A program made the position numbers and the translations under genes. This document shows positions 9,267 through 18,208 of a stretch of DNA of 64,000 nt, in pieces. Location: contig CAWEHU010000015.1 of the NCBI GenBank assembly GCA_963808965.1, forward strand, positions 1 through 64,000. The letters are read 5' to 3'. The notes under the pieces are model-generated. The model saw nothing but the letters and a program-made list of their open reading frames with translations. It was not told where the DNA came from and made no database searches. This DNA comes from CAWEHU01 sp963808965. Its GTDB lineage: Bacteria > Pseudomonadota > Alphaproteobacteria > Acetobacterales > Acetobacteraceae. How positions within the stretch are numbered: position 1 is the stretch's first letter; every line of letters begins with the position of its first letter.

Positions 9267-9671
9267 ATGCAGATCGTCTATGCTGCTGAGCCGGATCTAT
9301 CCGCCGGGGCGTTTCGTGACATCCTCCTCGCCTCGAAGCTCGCGGAGCGTCGTCCGGCGAATGACTTGCAGCGCCTGGACCGAATGCTGCGCCAGGCCGA
9401 TATCATCGTAACGGCACGGCTTGGGGAACGGTTGGTCGGCGTTTCGCGGGCCATCACCGATTTTGCTTATTGCTGCTATCTTTCGGACCTGGCCGTGGAT
9501 GCGGCTTACCAGCGTCAAGGCATAGGCAAATGCCTGATCGAGGAGACGCGGGCTCGCGCAGGCGAATGCGCGACGCTATTTCTCGTGGCGGCCCCCGCCG
9601 CCGAGGCCTACTATCCCCGGATCGGCATGAAGCGAGTATCAAGCTGCTGGCAGATTCCTCGGTCCGGCTAA
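9267..9671 (+). CDS. GNAT family N-acetyltransferase
   Basis: A protein of about 134 residues with the GNAT fold: strand-turn DIIVTARLGERLVGVSRAIT, then LSDLAVDAAYQRQGIGKCLI. The segment Q-R-Q-G-I-G-K is the acetyl-CoA pyrophosphate-binding loop (motif A). The C-terminal YYPRIGMKRV is the usual motif B end. The ATG at 9267 is preferred over a TTG five codons upstream because TGGAAG sits at good distance. It starts 11 bases after the glucosidase stop and may be co-transcribed. The acceptor substrate is unknown. Confidence 0.8.
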   Translation: MQIVYAAEPDLSAGAFRDILLASKLAERRPANDLQRLDRMLRQADIIVTARLGERLVGVSRAITDFAYCCYLSDLAVDAAYQRQGIGKCLIEETRARAGECATLFLVAAPAAEAYYPRIGMKRVSSCWQIPRSG

Positions 9672-9723
9672 CCACCGGCGCGAAGGTTCATTCCCGGCGG
9701 CTTTTGGGAAGGAACCGCGCGAG

Positions 9724-11142
9724 ATGTCCAGCACCGATCATCGGCTTGAACACGACCTTCTCGGCGACCGAGCTGTCCCGTCCTCGGCTTATTACGGTGT
9801 CCACACGTTGCGGGCGGTCGAGAATTTCCCGATCACCGGAACCAGCATCGCCATCTATCCCGACCTGATCAGGGCCTTGGCTTCCATCAAGGAGGCCGCG
9901 GCGCTGGCGAACAACGAGCTCGGTTTGCTCGACAAGGCGCGGACCGACGCGATCGTGAAGGCTTGCGAGGAGCTACGGGGGGGCAAATTGCTCGACCAGT
10001 TCGTGGTCGACGTCATCCAGGGCGGCGCGGGCACCTCGACCAACATGAACGCCAACGAAGTGATCGCGAATCGTGCGCTGGAGATCATGGGCCACCGGCG
10101 AGGCGAGTATCAGCACCTGCACCCGAACGAACATGTCAACATGAGTCAGAGCACGAACGACGTGTATCCGACCGCGCTCAAAGTAGCGACCTATTTCGGG
10201 ATTTTCCGTCTCGTGGACGCGATGGCGGCGTTGCGCCGCGCCTTCGAGGCCAAGGCCGACGAATTCAAGGACGTGCTGAAAATGGGCCGCACCCAGCTGC
10301 AGGATGCGGTGCCGATGACCCTTGGGCAGGAATTCAGCACGTATGCGGTAATGCTCGGCGAGGATGAAGAACGGCTGAAGGAGGCCGCGATGCTCATCCG
10401 AGAGATCAATATGGGAGCGACCGCGATCGGTACCGGGATCACCGCGCATCCGGACTATGCCGGGATCGTCTGCCGGCGCCTCTCGGAAATCACCGGGATT
10501 CCACTGGTAACCTCGCCCAATCTGGTGGAGGCGACGCAGGATTCCGGAAGTTTCGTGCAGCTCTCGGGGGTGCTGAAGCGCGTGGCGACGAAGCTCTCCA
10601 AAACCTGCAACGATTTGCGGCTGCTCTCGAGCGGCCCGCGCGCCGGGCTGGGCGAGATCAATCTTCCGGCGATGCAGGCCGGTTCATCCATCATGCCGGG
10701 CAAGGTGAACCCGGTCATACCGGAAGTGGTGAACCAGGTCGCCTTTGAAGTCATCGGCAATGACGTCACGGTGAGCTTCGCCGCCGAGGCGGGGCAGCTT
10801 CAGCTGAATGCTTTCGAGCCGATCATGGCCCACAGCATCTTCAAGAGCGTCACGCATTTGCGGCAGGCCTGCCTGACCCTGGCTGAACGCTGCGTGAAGG
10901 GCATTACCGCTAACCGCGAACATCTGCGGGGGACCGTCGAGCATTCGATCGGGATCGTCACTGCGCTCAATCCCTACATAGGGTACGCCAACGCGACGGC
11001 GATCGCGCAAGAGGCTCATGCGAGCGGCCGGGGTGTTTATGAGCTGGTGCTCGAGAAGGGACTAATGCCGAAGGAGAAGCTCGACGAAGTGCTCCGCCCC
11101 GAGGTTCTGACCCGGCCCCAGCCGATCGAGGCACGAAAATAG
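9724..11142 (+). CDS. aspA: aspartate ammonia-lyase
   Basis: A 472-residue member of the aspartase/fumarase superfamily; it deaminates L-aspartate to fumarate and ammonia. The three conserved regions are present: GGAGTSTNMNANEVIANRAL, HPNEHVNMSQSTNDVYPTA, and the signature GSSIMPGKVNPVIPE near residues 319-333, whose flexible loop holds the catalytic Ser. Length and EF-rich start (RLEHDLLGDRAVPSSAYYGV) fit aspartase better than class II fumarase; NMNANEVIANRA fits both. It begins 52 bases after the GNAT gene with GGAAGGAAC as a likely ribosome site. Confidence 0.92.
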   Translation: MSSTDHRLEHDLLGDRAVPSSAYYGVHTLRAVENFPITGTSIAIYPDLIRALASIKEAAALANNELGLLDKARTDAIVKACEELRGGKLLDQFVVDVIQGGAGTSTNMNANEVIANRALEIMGHRRGEYQHLHPNEHVNMSQSTNDVYPTALKVATYFGIFRLVDAMAALRRAFEAKADEFKDVLKMGRTQLQDAVPMTLGQEFSTYAVMLGEDEERLKEAAMLIREINMGATAIGTGITAHPDYAGIVCRRLSEITGIPLVTSPNLVEATQDSGSFVQLSGVLKRVATKLSKTCNDLRLLSSGPRAGLGEINLPAMQAGSSIMPGKVNPVIPEVVNQVAFEVIGNDVTVSFAAEAGQLQLNAFEPIMAHSIFKSVTHLRQACLTLAERCVKGITANREHLRGTVEHSIGIVTALNPYIGYANATAIAQEAHASGRGVYELVLEKGLMPKEKLDEVLRPEVLTRPQPIEARK

Positions 11143-11577
11143 GGCTGCGCAGCTTCGTAACCGAGGCTGATCGTCAGAACGCCGGCCCCAGATTGAGTGA
11201 TGAGCGGCGGGAGGATAACGGAAAACCCAGTACCGCTGCATCAGGAACAACAAGACAGCCGAAACCGGACACACGCGAGTTGCACGAGTTCATGGGCAAT
11301 TCCGAGGTGGTCCACCAAGAGCCAAAGGCCGAGCCGGTTTACCACCCGGCAACGTCGCGCAGGAACCCGTGCTGCTCCTGCTGCGGCGAGCCGTACACTG
11401 CATCGTACCCCGGGGTCAGCGCCGCACACATCGCACCGGCGCCGCCTCTACCATGCAGCGCGGATTAGAAAGCAGCAAACGCTCATGCAGGCCGAGTTTC
11501 CTGCCAGACGGGGACACCCGCCGGCTTCGTCAGGTCAGTCGTTAGAGGCAGCCGTCGGACCCCCGCGAACGTCCGCC
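11143..11577. other. intergenic region after aspA
   Basis: About 435 bases with no gene I can support. A 91-codon plus-strand frame (11193-11468) encodes RELHEFMGNSEVVHQEPKAE and a Cys cluster CCSCCGEP, which could be a small real protein, but it begins with TTG, lacks a ribosome site and has no family I recognise. No terminator with a U tract was found for aspA. Confidence 0.4.
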
Positions 11578-11766
11578 TTAGCCACCCCCGATCGCCTTTG
11601 TGACCTTGCCGGTTCCGCCGCAGGTTTTGCAGGAGGAGCCCTGGACTTTCCCCGTGCCCTGGCAATCCGGGCAGACATCCTCGCCCGTGCCGACCGTGCC
11701 GGGCGGCGCCTCGTCTCCGGGGCGCATCCCGGTTGCAGGGTCGGTACCCTCTTTCTGAGCCGTCAT
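11578..11766 (-). CDS. small DnaJ-type zinc-finger protein
   Basis: A 62-residue protein with two CxxCxGxG repeats: CPDCQGTGKVQG and CKTCGGTGKV. These are the zinc-binding repeats of the DnaJ cysteine-rich domain, here as a stand-alone pair preceded by a polar Gly/Pro/Thr-rich segment. Two CxxC pairs are enough to bind one zinc ion. Similar stand-alone proteins occur widely in alphaproteobacteria; their role is unknown, perhaps in protein folding or as a metal-dependent adaptor. It is monocistronic, with CGGAGA upstream of the ATG. Confidence 0.75.
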   Translation of the reverse strand: MTAQKEGTDPATGMRPGDEAPPGTVGTGEDVCPDCQGTGKVQGSSCKTCGGTGKVTKAIGGG

Positions 11767-11912
11767 GGCGAGCGTCTCCGCAGGTTGTGCCGCCTCTTAA
11801 CTATCCGTGCCCGCCAAGGTTTTCCAGTGCCGATCATCGTTCGGCGCGGTCTCTCCCCGCGATCATGAGCGCAAGCCTCGATCGCCAGGCGGCCACAAGC
11901 TGTAAGAGCCGC

Positions 11913-13604
11913 TTAGTCGCTCAATTTTTTTGGGAGATTGAAGGCCAGGAGGTTCGCGCGATCCTGGTCCTTGGGCTGGTTCCCGCGAACCCTATAGAGC
12001 TCGATCGGCGGGGTGACGCTATCGTCACGATACAGCAGCTCCCACCGGTCGGGAAAAAGCCGTCGTGCCTCAGCGGTCTGCGGCACATGCGCCCACTCCT
12101 GCCGGTCCGGTAATTCAGCTTGGAATAGCACCAGCGGGATCGAATACTGGTCTATTGCCGCCATGACCTCGGTGGGCGAGGTGAACTTGGGTTCGTACTC
12201 CCAATGCGCGTAGCCCCCAGCGCCTAGCAGACGCGCGCCACGCACCACGACCAGGCTTGGCCGTTTCGGATCGCGCATCGCAAGCTCAGGAACGGCGGTG
12301 GCCTCAAATCGGGCGGGGCCGACGACCAGCACGGCCGCGTTCGGCGCCGTCTCACTGGCCCAGACCGCCTCGCTCGCGGCAATGAGGCCAAACTGTTTCT
12401 TCCTGGTCAGATCCGCGAGTCCGGGCAGGGACGCGGCGACCAGCAGGAAGAAGGCCAGCACAGTAAGGGTGCCGGCACGCGCCACCCCGCCCGGACGGGC
12501 CACTGCGCTCGCCGCACGTTCGGCAGCCCAGACCGCGAGAATGGCGAAGGGAGGCAATAGCGGGATCAGGAAGCGGCTGTCCAAGCCGGCGGGAACGATG
12601 AGCTGGAACACCCATACCGCGATGACGAGGGCGCAAGCGCCGATCCGGGCGTTCGCGCCCAAGTCCTGTCCAGGCCGGAGCACCGTCATCAAGAGACCAG
12701 CCAAGCCGCCAACCAGTACCAGCACGCCGCAAGTGGCAAACAGCGTTTCGGCGTTCTCCACGATCGCGGTCAGCGTATAGCCCCAGCCGAACGTATACTC
12801 GAATGCGCGCGGCATCGAAGCACCGTATTCGATGAACAAATACCAGGGACCCGCGATGACCCCGACAATGGGCAAAGGCAGCCAAAAAGACCAACGCCCC
12901 AGCAGGTCGAAGCGGCGGCTTATGAGCAGGACGAGTACCGGAAAGAGCGCAAGCGCGCCAGCGTTGCCCTTTGTCAGCAATGCCAGTCCGGCCGCGACCC
13001 CGAACAGGGCGGCATGGATCGCGCGGCCATCCTCCAGATACCGAACATAGAGCCACATCGCGATGAAAGCTTCGAGCGCGACGGCGGTATCCAGCATCAA
13101 TTCGGTGCTAGCCTGAAGAACGATCGGAGCTAGCGCGAATATCGCCGTCGCGGCGATCGCACTGGCTCGGCCGAAGCGGCCCGCCGTGAATGCGTAAAGC
13201 AGCGCCCCCAGCGCCGCGGTTGTCGTCGCTGACAAGAGAAGCGCGGCGGCGCGAGACGTTGAGAACGCCAGCATCCAGACGCCCTCGATGAAATAGTAGA
13301 AGGGCGGCCAGTGCCCTATGCCTACGAGCGGGTAGTGCGACTGAAAGGCCTTGAGGAACGCCAGCGGCGACCGTCCCATTCCGTTCAGGACGTAATCATG
13401 CACCAGCAGACCCGAGACGTAGTGCGAGGCGTCATCATTGCCAAACTCGGCAGTATAAGCGCCAAGTGCCCACTGAAAACCCAGCGTGATCACAAGCACA
13501 AGCAAGAATACAGCAGCGTTCTCTCCGATCGAGGCACCCGATCGGGAGATGGCCACCGCTATCCTCCGGTCTTGCCGCGCTCTCGCCAAATCCTCTGTCG
13601 CCAT
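11913..13604 (-). CDS. GT39-like polytopic glycosyltransferase
   Basis: A 563-residue GT-C-fold membrane protein with about 11 hydrophobic segments. The first extracytoplasmic loop has EFGNDDASHYVSGLLVHDYV and HWPPFYYFIEG, corresponding to the acidic and catalytic loop of PMT/ArnT-type enzymes that transfer sugars from polyprenyl phosphate. The middle carries LLTKGNAGALALFPVLVLL and GPWYLFIEYGAS. The last 130 residues form a soluble periplasmic tail. ATG 13604 is chosen for its GAGG site. It is divergent from a GT2 gene of the polyprenyl-phosphate sugar synthase type, which could supply its donor. The acceptor is unknown. Confidence 0.8.
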   Translation of the reverse strand: MATEDLARARQDRRIAVAISRSGASIGENAAVFLLVLVITLGFQWALGAYTAEFGNDDASHYVSGLLVHDYVLNGMGRSPLAFLKAFQSHYPLVGIGHWPPFYYFIEGVWMLAFSTSRAAALLLSATTTAALGALLYAFTAGRFGRASAIAATAIFALAPIVLQASTELMLDTAVALEAFIAMWLYVRYLEDGRAIHAALFGVAAGLALLTKGNAGALALFPVLVLLISRRFDLLGRWSFWLPLPIVGVIAGPWYLFIEYGASMPRAFEYTFGWGYTLTAIVENAETLFATCGVLVLVGGLAGLLMTVLRPGQDLGANARIGACALVIAVWVFQLIVPAGLDSRFLIPLLPPFAILAVWAAERAASAVARPGGVARAGTLTVLAFFLLVAASLPGLADLTRKKQFGLIAASEAVWASETAPNAAVLVVGPARFEATAVPELAMRDPKRPSLVVVRGARLLGAGGYAHWEYEPKFTSPTEVMAAIDQYSIPLVLFQAELPDRQEWAHVPQTAEARRLFPDRWELLYRDDSVTPPIELYRVRGNQPKDQDRANLLAFNLPKKLSD

Positions 13605-13842
13605 TATGCCTCGCTGCTTTCCGCCTCGGCCGGCCGAACGGTCGACGGGGTGGAGACCCATCGTCGGCCGAATTCGCCAGTGCCGGGGACCGTCGGCGGA
13701 AGATTCCCGGTTTAGGCCAAGCTGGCAACCGAATTCGCGCGCTCGGGGAACTAAGCTTGGCTTGCGCCATCCGAGGTGGATAGGGCGAGGCGGAACCGCA
13801 AAGAGAAAGGGATGGACGATCCGCCGCCCTGCTGGTATTGCA

Positions 13843-14631
13843 ATGAAGATGCTGAACGGTAAGCGGATTGCGGTCGTCCTGCCGGCCTATAACGCTGCAC
13901 GGACGTTGCGACAAACCTATGACGAGATCCCGCGGGAAATCGTCGACGACATCATCCTGACCGACGATGCTAGCGCGGATGATACAGCCGCGTTAGCCCG
14001 CGAACTTGGCATCCATACACTGGTCCATGATCGCAATCGCGGGTATGGCGGCAATCAGAAAACCTGCTACGCGGCCGCGCTGGCCCGGGGTGCCGACATC
14101 ATCGTGATGCTGCATCCGGATTACCAGTACACGCCGAAGCTGGTCACCGCCATGGCGTCCATGATCGCGTCCGAGCAGTTCGACGTGGTACTCGGCTCCC
14201 GCATCCTGGGCCGCGGCGCGCTCGCGGGAGGGATGCCGCTCTACAAGTATATCTCCAACCGCTTTCTGACGCTGACCCAGAATCTTCTGGTCGGGCAGAA
14301 GCTGTCGGAATACCACACCGGGTATCGTGCCTGGAGCCGGGCGGTGCTCGAGACCTTGCCATTGCTCGCCTGTTCGGATGATTTCGTCTTCGACAACGAA
14401 ATGCTGGCCCAGGCGATCTGGTTTCGCTTCCGCATCGGGGAGATTTCCTGCCCGACCAAATATTTCCCTGAAGCGTCCTCGATCAACTTCTCACGCAGCA
14501 CGGTCTACGGCTTGGGCGTGCTGAACACATCCGTCAAATTTCGCCTCCAGAAGCTGGGGCTCGCGCACTCGCCGCTTTTCTCGGATCTCACGACAACAAA
14601 GCTGCAGGTTTCGCGCGAGAGCCCTGCCTGA
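13843..14631 (+). CDS. GT2 glycosyltransferase, polyprenyl-phosphate sugar synthase type
   Basis: A 262-residue soluble GT-A enzyme. It begins KRIAVVLPAYNAARTLRQTY, continues with DDIILTDDASADDT and HDRNRGYGGNQKTCYAAAL, and has VMLHPDYQYTPKL in the place of the catalytic DxD region. This layout is typical of dolichyl-phosphate mannose synthase-like bacterial enzymes that load a sugar onto a lipid carrier. There is no C-terminal membrane domain. Its stop overlaps the following TVP38-like gene (TGATG), and it faces the GT39-like gene, so a carrier-dependent glycan transfer route is likely. Confidence 0.85.
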   Translation: MKMLNGKRIAVVLPAYNAARTLRQTYDEIPREIVDDIILTDDASADDTAALARELGIHTLVHDRNRGYGGNQKTCYAAALARGADIIVMLHPDYQYTPKLVTAMASMIASEQFDVVLGSRILGRGALAGGMPLYKYISNRFLTLTQNLLVGQKLSEYHTGYRAWSRAVLETLPLLACSDDFVFDNEMLAQAIWFRFRIGEISCPTKYFPEASSINFSRSTVYGLGVLNTSVKFRLQKLGLAHSPLFSDLTTTKLQVSRESPA

Positions 14632-15435
14632 TGAAGCGCCTGAGCCTTCCGATGACTACCATCGCCGGGGCTCTGGTTCTGGCGTTCCTGGCCGGAACCG
14701 CAATCGCCGCTCGAACTCTGGCCAGGCGGCATCGCCCGTGAGACCGAGCAATTCCTGGAGGTGCTGAAGGGGCTCGGCGGCGTCGGCTGGATCATCTTCG
14801 CGTCGGCTCAGATGCTGGTGGCGATCTCCGGTATCCTCCCGGCCTCACTCCTCGGGGTCGCGGCGGGCGCGATCTACGGCCTACCGCTCGGTTTTGCGCT
14901 CGCGGCTATCAGCACCCTCGCCGGAGCGGCGCTCGCATTCCTGCTCAGCCGGTCGCTGTTGCGGCCCTTCATCGCCCGTCAGCTCCGTCGCCGGCCCCGG
15001 CTGCGGAATCTCGATACGCTTGTCGCGCGCGACGGCTGGAAGTTCGTCTGCCTACTGCGGGTATCCCCGGTGATGCCGTTCGCGGCAACCAGCTATTCGC
15101 TCGGGTTCACCTCGATCTCTCTGCGAGATTACCTGATCGGTACGCTGGCATCGCTTCCCGCTTTGGGCGGGTACGTGTTCATCGGCACGCTTGCGGGTGC
15201 TGGGCTGTCTGCCTGGACGAGCGGTGCGGGGTTGGTGAGGCTCGCGCTACTCGGCATCGGGCTGGCTGCAACCGCTGTGGTCACATTGCGGCTCGGCCAC
15301 CTCGCGTTGCGCGCCGGCCTGCTGCCTCCACCCTCTGGACTCGTTCCGGCAACATGGCGCGAACCAGCCGCCTCGCCAGCACCAGGAACGTGCCGACCAC
15401 CCCTCCCGCCGATCCGCCGCTCCAACGAAGGCTAA
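14631..15435 (+). CDS. TVP38/TMEM64 (DedA-like) membrane protein, frame broken near 14714
   Basis: An inner-membrane protein of about 267 residues in the VTT/DedA superfamily. The signature region is ASLLGVAAGAIYGLPLGFAL, then RPFIARQLRRRPRL, RVSPVMPFAATSYSLGFTSI and DYLIGTLASLPA. The first membrane helix (MTTIAGALVLAFLAGTAIAA) is encoded from ATG 14631 in one frame. The rest, beginning LWPGGIARETEQFL, lies in the +1 frame. Removing one A from CGAACTC at 14712-14718 joins them and restores a GACTC site. DedA-type proteins are tied to lipid-carrier recycling and membrane homeostasis, which suits its coupling to a polyprenyl-sugar synthase. Confidence 0.8.
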
Positions 15436-15721
15436 GGCGGCCGGAGTCTCGCGCGCCCCCGGTTAATCAAAACGGCCCTGCGTCGGAGCGCATGCTGCGC
15501 CTGGCACGGCTGCGACAAGTCCAGAACTGAGGCGGGATAAAGCGCTCCCTATCGGTCTGCTTGCCTGAAGCGCGACATTGAACTGAGCCGCGGGCTGTAA
15601 ACGAAAGCTTAGCGCCTTCAACCCGATCATGGTCCCGGTGCGGCGGCCCGTCGGAGTCGGCGGCGCATCGCACCTCGGGTTCGCTACCGCTATCCGTTCA
15701 TGCCAGTCGCCGGGGGCCCCT

Positions 15722-18205
15722 ATGCTCACTTTGCCTACTTCGCAGCGCCGAGCGCCGCGCCAGAACGGCGAGCATGTGCCCGGCACTCTCGTCAGCCTTC
15801 GCTCGGTCGTTGGCCCAGGGACCGGCCGAGGCGACCCGCTGGGTGCTGAGGGTCGGGTATCGGATCTGATCCTTCCCACCGGGGACGAACGGCGGGAAGA
15901 CGCACGGCGCGAAACCGTGGTCGATCTCGTGCAGCGAGAGCTGGATGACCTCGGAGCGGAGCACCGTCGCCTCGCCCGTCGCGCCGCTTCGCTGGAGTGG
16001 ACGAACGGCATTCTGAGCGCCACCAACTCCGCCCTCACGACCAGGCTTCGAGCCATCGAGCAGAGCACGAGTTGGCGGATCACAAGCCCGCTTCGTGACT
16101 TTGCCCAACGGTTCCCCCGGGCGGTGCGGGTCGCGGGCCGAACGGTTCCGCTGTTACGATCGGCCCTCATGCTCCAGCTCTCAGCCAGGCTGCGTGAGCC
16201 GCGCCGCGAACTGGCCCGTGGTCACGAGCCGGGCCGGGACGGAAAATTGCCGGTTCCGAACGGTTTTGTGCCGGAGCGGGTCGCGCTTCCCGACCCCTCG
16301 GCGCCCGTTGTCTCGGTCATTATCCCGAGCTTCGGGAAGGTGGATTATACGCTCCGCTGCCTCGCCTCGATCGCAGCGTCACCGCCGAAGGTGGCGATCG
16401 AGGTGATCGTGATCGACGACGCTTCGCAGGATATTTCGGTCGCGTTGCTCGAAGGAGTGCGGAATCTAAGGCTCATCGTCAGTGACGTGAATCGCGGGTT
16501 CCTGCGTTCCTGCAACGAAGCCGCGCGACACGCACGCGGCGAATACCTCCTGCTCCTCAACAATGACACGCAGGTATTGCCGGGCTGGCTCGATTCGCTG
16601 CTCGACATCTTCCGCTCCCAAGCGGATGTGGGCGCGGTCGGTTCCAAGCTGCTTTACCCGGATGGCCGCCTGCAGGAGGCGGGCGGGATCATCTGGGAGG
16701 ACGCCTCCGGCGTGAATTTCGGACGGTTCGACGATCCCGACAAGCCGATCTACGACTATGTCCGAGAGGTCGACTACTGTTCCGGTGCCTCCCTGCTCGT
16801 CCGGCGCGACCTGTTCGCGGAGCTCGGCGGGTTTGATGAAAGCTATGCGCCGGCCTATTACGAGGATACTGATCTCGCTTTCCGGCTGCGGGAGCGCGGT
16901 CTGAAGGTGATCTATCAGCCCCGGTCCTGCGTCATCCATTTCGAAGGCGTTTCGCACGGCACTGATCTGGCCAGCGGGGTGAAGGCGTATCAGGTGCAAA
17001 ACCAGATCCGCTTCCGCGAACGCTGGCAGACGACGCTCGAGACCGAGCACGCGAAACCGTGGACGACGCTGATGCGCGCACGCGATCGCGCCCGCGACAA
17101 GCCCGTCCTGCTCGTCATCGACCACATGGTGCCCGAGCCGGATCGCGATGCCGGATCGCGCAACATCCTCAATTTCGTCCGCGCGCTCCAGCAGGCCGGC
17201 ATGGTGGTGAAGTTCTGGCCGCAGGACCAGGCCTACCGCCCGCATTACACGCCCGCGCTACAGGACATGGGCGTCGAGGTGTTCTACGGATCCGATCCAG
17301 GCATGTTCCGGCAATGGATCGGCGAGAACGGGGCCGAGCTCGACTATGTGCTGCTGAGCAGGCCCGCCGTCGCGTCGCACTTCCTCACCGATCTGAAGCG
17401 CAGTACCGACGCCAAGCTGATCTATTATGGGCAGGACCTGCATTTTCTGCGAATGCGCCGGCAAGCGGAGGTGCTGAACGACGAATCGATCCTGCGCGAG
17501 GCGGCCGAAATGGAGCGCATCGAACGCTGGGTCTGGCGCAGCGCGGATGCGGTGCTGCATCCGTCGGTGGAAGAAGCGGAAACGGTCGCTGAAATGGAGC
17601 CGCTCGCGAATTCGCGCGCTGTCGTTCCGTTCTGCTTCAGCCGGTTTGGTCAGACCCGGCCAGCAATTGCTGGCCACCGGCTTCTGTTCGTTGCAGGATT
17701 CGCCCATCCGCCGAACGAGGACGCGGCCGTTTGGTTCGCCGAGGCGGTCCTTCCCGAAATCCAGGCGCGGGTGCCGCGGGCGCATCTCGATATCGTGGGT
17801 TCGAAGCCGACCCCGCGGGTGCTCGGTCTCGCCGGCCGGCACATCACCGTCACTCGCGATGTCAGCGATGCGGAATTGGAGGCGTTCTATCGGGCGGCGC
17901 GGGTCGCCGTGGTCCCGCTCCGGTTCGGCGCCGGCATGAAGCTCAAGGTGGTCGAAGCGCTGAAGGAAGGCGTGCCGTTGGTAACGACGCCGGTGGGGGC
18001 CCAGGGTCTTCCGGGGCTGGCGGAGGTCGCGGCGGTGCAGTCCGAAGCGCAGGCTTTTGCGGATGCGGTCTGCCGGCTGCTGACCGATGACGCGGCCTGG
18101 ACACGCGCCTCGGCCGCGCAGATCGCCTATGCCGAGGCGCGTTTCTCCGAGGAGGCCTTGCGTTCTTCATTGCTCGACGGCTTCCGGCTGCCCGAGCCGG
18201 CATAG
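15722..18205 (+). CDS. two-domain glycosyltransferase (GT2 + GT4)
   Basis: A protein of about 827 residues. Residues 1-190 are polar, with a coiled-coil-like stretch (LVQRELDDLGAEHRRLARRA). A GT2 domain follows: VSVIIPSFGKVDYTLRCLAS, VIDDASQD, LLLNNDTQVLPGWLDSLL, GGFDESYAPAYYEDTDLAFR. A second domain of about 330 residues ends with GT4-like features: LLFVAGFAHPPNEDAAVWF, VPLRFGAGMKLKVVEALKEG and VTTPVGAQGL. Such bimodular enzymes assemble O-antigen or exopolysaccharide repeats. The start at ATG 15722 is tentative; an ATG at 15629 in frame is also possible. It converges on the next gene with a three-base gap. Confidence 0.85.
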   Translation: MLTLPTSQRRAPRQNGEHVPGTLVSLRSVVGPGTGRGDPLGAEGRVSDLILPTGDERREDARRETVVDLVQRELDDLGAEHRRLARRAASLEWTNGILSATNSALTTRLRAIEQSTSWRITSPLRDFAQRFPRAVRVAGRTVPLLRSALMLQLSARLREPRRELARGHEPGRDGKLPVPNGFVPERVALPDPSAPVVSVIIPSFGKVDYTLRCLASIAASPPKVAIEVIVIDDASQDISVALLEGVRNLRLIVSDVNRGFLRSCNEAARHARGEYLLLLNNDTQVLPGWLDSLLDIFRSQADVGAVGSKLLYPDGRLQEAGGIIWEDASGVNFGRFDDPDKPIYDYVREVDYCSGASLLVRRDLFAELGGFDESYAPAYYEDTDLAFRLRERGLKVIYQPRSCVIHFEGVSHGTDLASGVKAYQVQNQIRFRERWQTTLETEHAKPWTTLMRARDRARDKPVLLVIDHMVPEPDRDAGSRNILNFVRALQQAGMVVKFWPQDQAYRPHYTPALQDMGVEVFYGSDPGMFRQWIGENGAELDYVLLSRPAVASHFLTDLKRSTDAKLIYYGQDLHFLRMRRQAEVLNDESILREAAEMERIERWVWRSADAVLHPSVEEAETVAEMEPLANSRAVVPFCFSRFGQTRPAIAGHRLLFVAGFAHPPNEDAAVWFAEAVLPEIQARVPRAHLDIVGSKPTPRVLGLAGRHITVTRDVSDAELEAFYRAARVAVVPLRFGAGMKLKVVEALKEGVPLVTTPVGAQGLPGLAEVAAVQSEAQAFADAVCRLLTDDAAWTRASAAQIAYAEARFSEEALRSSLLDGFRLPEPA

Positions 18206-18208
18206 CGA

